From Firmicutes bacterium CAG:646 (GTDB lineage Bacteria > Bacillota > Clostridia > Lachnospirales > Lachnospiraceae), in contig HF995393.1 of the NCBI GenBank assembly GCA_000432335.1, forward strand, positions 27,079 to 32,416: DNA of 5,338 bases, in the 5' to 3' direction. A program made the position numbers and the translations under genes. Every line of letters starts with the position of its first letter. Positions within the stretch are counted from its first letter, which is position 1. Shown one piece after another: positions 1-4,408 of this stretch. Below the pieces are notes generated by a model that saw nothing but the letters and a program-made list of their open reading frames with translations, searched no databases and had not been told where the DNA came from.

Positions 1-471
1 AATAATCTTTGGATTTACTTCGGTGATATTTCCCACGAAACCGATATCTTCGCCGTTAGAATATTTTTTCTCCACGGTAAGAAGGCTTCCGTCTTTTCCA
101 CTGATTCCCACTGCCTTTACCCCCAGAGATTCCACCAGTGTTACCAGCTCCTTATTTACCTTTCCCAGCACCATCTCCGCCACTTCCATGGTTTCTTTGT
201 CTGTCACTCTCAGCCCATTCACAAACCGGGGCTGCATTCCAATCTTATTTACCCAACGGCTGATCTCTTTTCCTCCCCCATGAACGATGATCGGCTTAAA
301 TCCTACCAGCTTCAAAAGCACCACATCCTGGATCACTTTCTGCTTCAATTCTTCATCTACCATGGCGCTTCCGCCATATTTTACCACGATAATTTTCCGA
401 TTAAACCGCTGGATATAAGGCAGCGCTTCGATCAGCACCTGCGCCTTCTGCAAATATTCTTCATTCACCAT
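1..471 (-). CDS. argB: N-acetylglutamate kinase (ArgB), N-terminal 157 residues; gene cut by the left window edge
   Basis: ArgB is a cytosolic amino acid kinase that phosphorylates the gamma-carboxylate of N-acetyl-L-glutamate with ATP, the second step of arginine synthesis. The frame is open for 157 codons from ATG at 469-471 to the window edge; the family is usually about 290-300 residues, so roughly half is present. Visible motifs are the nucleotide/phosphate-binding VVKYGG at residues 29-34 (Lys31), the glycine loop VHGGGKE at 63-69, the substrate-binding FVNGLRVTD at 83-91 (Arg88), and GISGKDG at 122-128. An AGGAGG Shine-Dalgarno (479-484) sits 7 bases before the ATG, supporting this start. 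The gene begins 23 bases after the argJ stop, so it is the third gene of the argCJB operon. The roughly 25-residue helix-like extension before the kinase core is typical of arginine-inhibited, hexameric ArgB enzymes; inhibition here is inferred. Confidence 0.96.
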   Translation of the reverse strand, partial: MVNEEYLQKAQVLIEALPYIQRFNRKIIVVKYGGSAMVDEELKQKVIQDVVLLKLVGFKPIIVHGGGKEISRWVNKIGMQPRFVNGLRVTDKETMEVAEMVLGKVNKELVTLVESLGVKAVGISGKDGSLLTVEKKYSNGEDIGFVGNITEVNPKII

Positions 472-494
472 TTCGTCTCCTCCTCACGTCCCAT

Positions 495-1718
495 TTAAGA
501 ACGATAATCCGCATTGATTTTTACATATTCATAAGTCAGATCACAGCCCCATGCGGTGGCGCTCTCCTTGCCCATCTTGATATCCGTAATGGCAGTCACT
601 TCTTTTTCGGATAAAATTCTGGTGGCTTCTTCCTCACTGTAATCTGTTGCCACACCATTTTCAATGATCTTTAAATGTCCCGCTGCGCTCTCAAAATACA
701 GATCTACCTGCTCCGGATCGAACTGGGCGCCGGAATATCCCATAGCGCAGAGGATTCTTCCCCAGTTAGCGTCATGACCGAAAATAGCCGCTTTGGTCAG
801 ATTGGAAGTGATCACTGATTTACTGAGGGTAACTGCCTGCTCTTTGGTGGCAGCTCCCACCACTTTCACCTCAAACAAAGCGCTGGCTCCTTCCCCGTCC
901 CCGGCGATTTTCTTCGCCAGACAGGTATTTACATAAAGAAGGGCTTTCAAAAATTCCTGATACTCTTCCTTTTCTTCCGTAATCTCCGGGTTTCCCGCCA
1001 TTCCGTTTGCCAGAAGCAGTACCGTATCGTTTGTAGAGGTATCTCCGTCCACGGAGACCATATTGTAGGTATCTGCCACCACCTGGCTCAACGCTTTCTG
1101 AAGTAATTGCTTGGAAATAGCTGCGTCCGTAGTCACAAATCCCAACATCGTACACATATTGGGGTGGATCATGCCGGACCCTTTACACATTCCCCCAATA
1201 GTCACTGTCTTTCCTCCCAGCGTCAGGCTCACCGCCACTTCCTTGGAAACGGTGTCCGTTGTCATAATGGACTGCGCCGCCAGAGTACCAGCTTCTTTCG
1301 CCGGGGAAAGCAGCGGCGCCAGCTTTTTCACCCCGCCCTTCAAAATATCCATAGGAAGCTGTTTTCCGATCACTCCGGTTGATGCCACCAGTACAGATTC
1401 CACCGGAATTCCCAGTTCTTCGGCTGTTACCTGAGCCGTCTGTTCACAATAAGAATAACCTTCTCCCCCCGTACAGGCATTTGCCACGCCGCTGTTGCAC
1501 ACCACCGCCTGGGCTGTCGGCTGATCGTATACGATATGCTGATCCCATTTTACCGGAGCTGCTTTCACTACATTTGTGGTAAAAGTGCCTGCTGCCACGC
1601 AGGGCTGCTCACTGTAAATCAGAGCCATATCTTTCGTATTTCCCTTTTTTATCCCTGCCGCCACTCCGGCTGCCAGAAATCCTTTCGCCGCTGTCACGCC
1701 GCCTTCTATTCTTTCCAT
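495..1718 (-). CDS. argJ: Glutamate N-acetyltransferase / ornithine acetyltransferase (ArgJ)
   Basis: ArgJ transfers acetyl from N-acetyl-L-ornithine to glutamate, releasing ornithine and regenerating N-acetylglutamate (the acetyl-recycling route). Some family members also use acetyl-CoA; the sequence alone does not settle which type this is. The protein is complete at 407 residues, the normal family length. Family landmarks are the N-terminal GGVTAAKGF (6-14), VCNSGVANACTG (73-84), ASTGVIG (112-118), the self-cleavage region KGSGMIHPNMCTMLGF (179-194), FGHDANWGR (313-321) and the C-terminal YVKINADYRS. ArgJ enzymes are made as one chain and cut themselves before a conserved threonine, here Thr190, which becomes the N-terminal nucleophile of the beta chain. 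The residue before it is Cys189 rather than the usual Ala. An AGGAGG (1726-1731) lies 7 bases before the ATG. The gene starts 19 bases after the argC stop, indicating co-transcription and probable ArgR control from the argC promoter. Confidence 0.97.
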   Translation of the reverse strand: MERIEGGVTAAKGFLAAGVAAGIKKGNTKDMALIYSEQPCVAAGTFTTNVVKAAPVKWDQHIVYDQPTAQAVVCNSGVANACTGGEGYSYCEQTAQVTAEELGIPVESVLVASTGVIGKQLPMDILKGGVKKLAPLLSPAKEAGTLAAQSIMTTDTVSKEVAVSLTLGGKTVTIGGMCKGSGMIHPNMCTMLGFVTTDAAISKQLLQKALSQVVADTYNMVSVDGDTSTNDTVLLLANGMAGNPEITEEKEEYQEFLKALLYVNTCLAKKIAGDGEGASALFEVKVVGAATKEQAVTLSKSVITSNLTKAAIFGHDANWGRILCAMGYSGAQFDPEQVDLYFESAAGHLKIIENGVATDYSEEEATRILSEKEVTAITDIKMGKESATAWGCDLTYEYVKINADYRS

Positions 1719-1737
1719 CTTCTCTCCTCCTGCTCTC

Positions 1738-2778
1738 TTACGGGAACATGGGAACCAATTCCAGTCCCTCGCTCTCCTTCAATCCAAACATCAGATTCAT
1801 ATTCTGAACAGCCTGTCCTGCTGCGCCTTTCATCAGATTGTCAATCGCTCCCAGCATAATGATCCGGTTGGTTCTGGGATCTATTTTGAAGTTTACATCC
1901 ACATAATTGCTGCCTTCCACCCATTTCGTCTGAGGACATACATCCTTTTCCAGCACCCGCACAAATTTTTCCTGCTGATAATATTTGTCATATACTGCCT
2001 TGACCTCCTCATAAGTCACTTCTTTTTTCAAAGAAGCGTAGGCAGTTGCCAAAATCCCCCGATTCATAGGTACCAGATGAGGCGTAAAATTCACACGAAT
2101 CTCCTGCCCGCAGGCATAACCTAACTGTTCCTCGATCTCCGGCGTATGGCGATGAGTGGCAACACCATAAGCTTTCATATTTTCATTTACTTCGCAAAAC
2201 AGATTATCCACCTTAGCTCCCCGACCTGCCCCTGAAGTTCCTGATTTTGCATCGATGATCAGACTGTTAGGGTCAATAAGCCCCTCTTTCACCAACGGAT
2301 AACAGGTGAGAATACTGCAGGTGGTATAACATCCGGGATTTGCCACCAGGCGAGCATGTTTCACATCTTCCCTGTTGATTTCACACAGACCGTAAACTGC
2401 TTCTTTTATATATTGAGGAGATTTATGTTCTAATTTATACCATTCCTCATAAACTTTCACATCCTTGATACGAAAATCTGCGCTGAGATCGATCACCTTT
2501 GTTTTAGAAAGGATTTCCTCATTTATAAGAGATGCGCACAATCCCTGCGGGGTTGCCGTAAAAATCACATCCACCTGATCTGCCATAGTTTCCATCTGAT
2601 CTTCCATACAGGATGCATCCACCAATTCAAAAAAGTTCTGATATATGGAAGCATATTTCTGATCAATATAACTTCTGGAACCATACCACTGAATCTCTGC
2701 CTCTTTATGTCCCAGAAGAATTCTCACCAGTTCTGAACCTGCATAACCTGTTGCGCCGATAATTCCTACCTTAATCAC
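1738..2778 (-). CDS. argC: N-acetyl-gamma-glutamyl-phosphate reductase (ArgC)
   Basis: ArgC is a cytosolic NADPH-dependent reductase that converts N-acetyl-gamma-glutamyl phosphate to N-acetylglutamate 5-semialdehyde, the third step of arginine synthesis. The protein is complete at 346 residues, the usual length. It opens with the Rossmann dinucleotide-binding loop GATGYAG (8-14). The catalytic cysteine is in ANPGCYTT (Cys150), the conserved KSGTSGAGR follows at 178-186, the HRHTPEI segment (209-215, His211 likely catalytic) is intact, and the C-terminal GAIDNLMKGAAGQAVQN (310-326) is typical. The start is GTG (2776-2778). It matches the usual N-terminus, has an AAAGGAG ribosome site 9 bases upstream, and the next in-frame Met is only at residue 58. 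It is the first gene of the argCJB operon, divergent from argG, with a probable promoter and ARG box about 80 bases upstream. Confidence 0.97.
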   Translation of the reverse strand: MIKVGIIGATGYAGSELVRILLGHKEAEIQWYGSRSYIDQKYASIYQNFFELVDASCMEDQMETMADQVDVIFTATPQGLCASLINEEILSKTKVIDLSADFRIKDVKVYEEWYKLEHKSPQYIKEAVYGLCEINREDVKHARLVANPGCYTTCSILTCYPLVKEGLIDPNSLIIDAKSGTSGAGRGAKVDNLFCEVNENMKAYGVATHRHTPEIEEQLGYACGQEIRVNFTPHLVPMNRGILATAYASLKKEVTYEEVKAVYDKYYQQEKFVRVLEKDVCPQTKWVEGSNYVDVNFKIDPRTNRIIMLGAIDNLMKGAAGQAVQNMNLMFGLKESEGLELVPMFP

Positions 2779-2787
2779 TGTTCTGTT

Positions 2788-2794
2788 CTCCTTT
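2788..2794 (-). promoter_or_regulatory. Ribosome binding site of argC, deciding a GTG start
   Basis: On the minus strand AAAGGAG lies 9 bases before the GTG at 2776-2778. No in-frame ATG exists between the upstream in-frame stop (TAG at 2836-2838) and residue 58, so this site fixes GTG as the start codon. Confidence 0.85.
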
Positions 2795-2802
2795 CGGTAC
2801 AG

Positions 2803-2828
2803 ATTGTACTCTTTTATTTTACTCTTTT
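2803..2828 (-). repeat. Tandem 13-nt repeat in the argC leader
   Basis: Two head-to-tail 13-base copies, AAAAGAGTAAAAT and AAAAGAGTACAAT on the minus strand, differ at one base. They lie in the predicted untranslated leader between the 5' hairpin and the ribosome site. Function unknown; they may simply be a chance A-rich duplication or keep the leader unstructured. Confidence 0.6.
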
Positions 2829-2852
2829 CTTGTATCTAAGTAAAGCAAGAAA
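2826..2852 (-). other. Predicted 5'-terminal stem-loop of the argC transcript
   Basis: On the minus strand TTTCTTG (2852-2846) pairs perfectly with CAAGAAA (2832-2826) around a 13-base loop. If transcription starts near 2855, this stem begins within a few bases of the 5' end. It has no following U-run on the minus strand, so it is not a terminator there. A role in mRNA protection is only an inference. Confidence 0.4.
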
Positions 2853-2853
2853 T

Positions 2854-2871
2854 TTTGTATAATTATACATT
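2854..2871. promoter_or_regulatory. Candidate ARG box (ArgR/AhrC operator) over the argC -10
   Basis: Positions 2856-2869 read TGTATAATTATACA, a perfect 14-bp palindrome. The known ArgR/AhrC operator core is TGAAT, four A/T bases, ATTCA; this site keeps the spacing and differs only at the third base of each half, symmetrically. It covers the argC -10 hexamer, so bound repressor would block RNA polymerase, as expected for arginine-repressed argCJB. The argR gene is not in the window. Confidence 0.65.
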
Positions 2872-2890
2872 ATCCCAAAATAATATGCAA
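2862..2890 (-). promoter_or_regulatory. Probable sigma-A promoter of argCJB
   Basis: On the minus strand an exact -10 TATAAT (2867-2862) is preceded, with a 17-base spacer, by a weak -35 TTGCAT (2890-2885; 3 of 6 consensus). The predicted start is near 2855, giving a leader of about 77 bases. The promoter is embedded in the ARG-box palindrome. Confidence 0.65.
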
Positions 2891-2891
2891 G
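2874..2891. promoter_or_regulatory. Weak second ARG-box candidate over the argC -35
   Basis: The right half, ATGCAAG (2885-2891), fits the end of the Bacillus AhrC box (ATKCAAK) exactly, but the left half is poor; overall about 12 of 18 positions agree. It lies 2 bases from the palindromic box, matching the paired arrangement known for ArgR hexamers, and overlaps the -35 of argC. It is supported mainly by position. Confidence 0.3.
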
Positions 2892-2907
2892 TATTTTATT
2901 TTTCCTC

Positions 2908-2936
2908 TTGATTTTTCCATTTATATAGTGTATATT
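2908..2936 (+). promoter_or_regulatory. Probable sigma-A promoter of argG
   Basis: The -35 TTGATT (2908-2913), a 17-base spacer and -10 TATATT (2931-2936; 5 of 6) predict a start near 2943 and a leader of about 100 bases. An alternative closer promoter is TTGTTC (2964-2969), 17 bases, AGTAAT (2987-2992), which is weaker but would place the argG ARG box over its -10 and start site. Confidence 0.5.
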
Positions 2937-2950
2937 ATGCATTGTAGCAC

Positions 2951-2980
2951 ACGGGATTCCCCGTTGTTCTTCTTTTTTCT
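2951..2980 (+). other. GC-rich hairpin plus U-rich tail in the argG leader
   Basis: ACGGG (2951-2955) pairs with CCCGT (2960-2964) around the loop ATTC; a bulged T allows two further pairs. It is followed by a T-rich run (2964-2980, ending in six Ts and CT). This resembles a weak intrinsic terminator or attenuator, but the first bases after the stem are not all T and no competing antiterminator structure is evident. It may be only a leader hairpin. Confidence 0.3.
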
Positions 2981-2989
2981 ATACATAGT

Positions 2990-3007
2990 AATGAATAAAG
3001 ATACATT
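2990..3007. promoter_or_regulatory. Candidate ARG box (ArgR/AhrC operator) upstream of argG
   Basis: The 18 bases aatgaataaagatacatt contain TGAAT, four bases, then ATACA. Nine of the ten half-site bases match the ARG-box core, and the site resembles the Bacillus AhrC consensus CATGAATAAAAATKCAAK. A further half-site TGAAT follows at 3015-3019. The box lies 35 bases before the argG start codon, supporting arginine repression of argG. Confidence 0.65.
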
Positions 3008-3042
3008 TATGATATGAATAACAAACAGGAGGATATAAGATT

Positions 3043-4269
3043 ATGAAAGAAAAAGTTGTTTTAGCTTACTCAGGAGGATTAGACACTACCGCGCTGATTC
3101 CATGGTTGAAGGAAACCTTTGATTATGAAGTAATCTGCTGCTGCATCGACTGCGGACAGGGCGCAGAACTGGATGGACTGGACGAGAGAGCAAAACTTTC
3201 CGGAGCTTCCAAACTCTACATTGAAAATATCGTCGATGAATTTTGCGACGATTATATTATGCCTTGTGTACAGGCAGGTGCCGTATACGAACACAAATAT
3301 CTGCTGGGAACTTCCATGGCTCGCCCCGGTATCGCAAAACGTCTGGTGGAAATTGCCCGGAAGGAAAATGCCGCCGCTGTCTGCCACGGCGCTACGGGAA
3401 AAGGAAACGATCAGATCCGTTTTGAACTTGCCATCAAAGCCCTCGCCCCCGATCTGAAAATTATCGCTCCCTGGCGTATGACCGATGTATGGACCATGCA
3501 GTCCCGGGAAGATGAAATTGAATTTTGCAAACAGCATGGAATCAACCTTCCTTTCGATATGAGTCACAGTTACAGCCGTGACCGTAATCTGTGGCACATC
3601 AGCCACGAAGGACTGGAACTGGAAGATCCAGCCAACGAGCCAAATTATGATGATCTTCTCGTGCTGGGCGTTACACCGGAAAAAGCTCCCGATCAGGGAG
3701 AATACGTAACTCTCACCTTTGAAGCCGGCGTTCCGAAGACTTTGAACGGCAAAGCGATGAAAGTTTCCGAAATCATCACCGAACTGAATGCTCTTGGCGG
3801 AAAACATGGCATCGGTATCGTAGATATCGTAGAAAATCGTGTAGTAGGTATGAAGTCCCGCGGCGTATATGAAACACCGGGCGGTACGATTCTCATGGAA
3901 GCCCATGACCAACTGGAAGAACTGGTTTTAGATCGTGACACTATGGAAACAAAGAAGAAACTGGGAAGCCAATTTGCTCAGGTAGTCTATGAAGGAAAAT
4001 GGTTTACACCTTTAAGAGAAGCGCTGCAGGCTTTCGTGGAATCCACCCAGAAATACGTCACCGGTGAAGTGAAATTCAAGCTTTACAAAGGAAATATCAT
4101 AAAAGCCGGTACTACTTCTCCTTACAGCCTCTACAACGAATCTCTGGCTTCCTTTACCACCGGAGACCTGTACGATCATCACGATGCCAGCGGTTTCATT
4201 ACCCTGTTCGGACTGCCGCTGAAAGTGCGCGCTATGATGCTTTCCGAAGTGGAAAAGAATAAAAAATAA
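3043..4269 (+). CDS. argG: Argininosuccinate synthase (ArgG)
   Basis: ArgG is a cytosolic ligase that joins citrulline and aspartate using ATP, through a citrullyl-AMP intermediate, to form argininosuccinate, the penultimate step of arginine synthesis. The protein is complete at 408 residues, the normal length. The N-terminal PP-loop ATP-binding motif AYSGGLDT is at residues 8-15. The substrate-binding signature CHGATGKGNDQIRFE spans 114-128, YSRDRNLWHISHEG spans 177-190, and GVYETPGG (274-281) belongs to the synthetase domain. AGGAGG (3027-3032) lies 10 bases before the ATG, and an in-frame TAA at 3019-3021 rules out a longer protein. The gene is transcribed away from argCJB and appears monocistronic, ending in a terminator a few bases downstream. 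An ARG box in its leader suggests repression by arginine. argH, often its partner, is absent from the window. Confidence 0.98.
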   Translation: MKEKVVLAYSGGLDTTALIPWLKETFDYEVICCCIDCGQGAELDGLDERAKLSGASKLYIENIVDEFCDDYIMPCVQAGAVYEHKYLLGTSMARPGIAKRLVEIARKENAAAVCHGATGKGNDQIRFELAIKALAPDLKIIAPWRMTDVWTMQSREDEIEFCKQHGINLPFDMSHSYSRDRNLWHISHEGLELEDPANEPNYDDLLVLGVTPEKAPDQGEYVTLTFEAGVPKTLNGKAMKVSEIITELNALGGKHGIGIVDIVENRVVGMKSRGVYETPGGTILMEAHDQLEELVLDRDTMETKKKLGSQFAQVVYEGKWFTPLREALQAFVESTQKYVTGEVKFKLYKGNIIKAGTTSPYSLYNESLASFTTGDLYDHHDASGFITLFGLPLKVRAMMLSEVEKNKK

Positions 4270-4277
4270 ATAAGACG

Positions 4278-4320
4278 AAAAAACACAGTGATTTTTTTGA
4301 AATATCATTGTGTTTTTTTT
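4278..4320 (+). terminator. Intrinsic terminator of argG
   Basis: ACACAGTGAT (4283-4292) pairs with ATCATTGTGT (4304-4313), all ten positions with one G-U pair. The stem is extended by A-T pairs from flanking A and T runs, and the T tract runs 4313-4320. The hairpin starts about 9 bases after the argG stop. The A run on the left arm could also let it work on the opposite strand, though no convergent gene is present. Confidence 0.92.
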
Positions 4321-4336
4321 GTAACAAATGTATAAT
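4308..4336 (+). promoter_or_regulatory. Probable promoter of the amidase gene
   Basis: An exact -10 TATAAT (4331-4336) is preceded, 17 bases upstream, by a weak -35 TTGTGT (4308-4313; TTG matches) that lies inside the right arm of the argG terminator. The predicted start is near 4343, giving a leader of about 66 bases. Confidence 0.55.
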
Positions 4337-4342
4337 AATTGC

Positions 4343-4379
4343 GAGAAGAACCAGAACTCATTTTTCTGGCATCCTTCTC
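4343..4379 (+). other. Two-tier 5' leader stem-loop of the amidase transcript
   Basis: GAGAAG (4343-4348) pairs with CTTCTC (4374-4379), and inside it CCAGAA (4351-4356) pairs with TTCTGG (4364-4369) around a 7-base loop; the tiers are separated by an internal loop (AA opposite CATC). All 12 pairs are Watson-Crick. There is no U-run after it, so it is not a terminator, and I recognise no known riboswitch. It begins at the predicted transcription start. Confidence 0.55.
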
Positions 4380-4408
4380 ATAAATTTACCAATCGATAAG
4401 GGGGATAT

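Noticed and set aside
871..1434. Several open frames of 90-110 codons on both strands inside argJ
   Set aside because: All overlap the conserved argJ reading frame and have no credible protein character.
2797..2809. Inverted repeat GTACA-GAT-TGTAC in the argC leader
   Set aside because: A 5-bp AT-rich stem with a 3-base loop is weak and easily arises by chance; it overlaps the tandem repeat.
2779..3042. T-box or arginine/amino-acid riboswitch in the divergent spacer
   Set aside because: No T-box consensus (AGGGTGGNACCGCG-like) is present on either strand, and the predicted leaders are too short.
3079..3912. A 277-codon open frame on the minus strand inside argG
   Set aside because: It is fully antisense to a highly conserved argG. 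Its protein shows no recognisable family features, and codon bias of the sense gene explains the open frame.
4327..4344. ARG-box-like sequence TGTATAATAATTGC over the amidase -10
   Set aside because: Only the left half fits; the right half ends in TTGC rather than TTCA. The resemblance comes mostly from the -10 hexamer.
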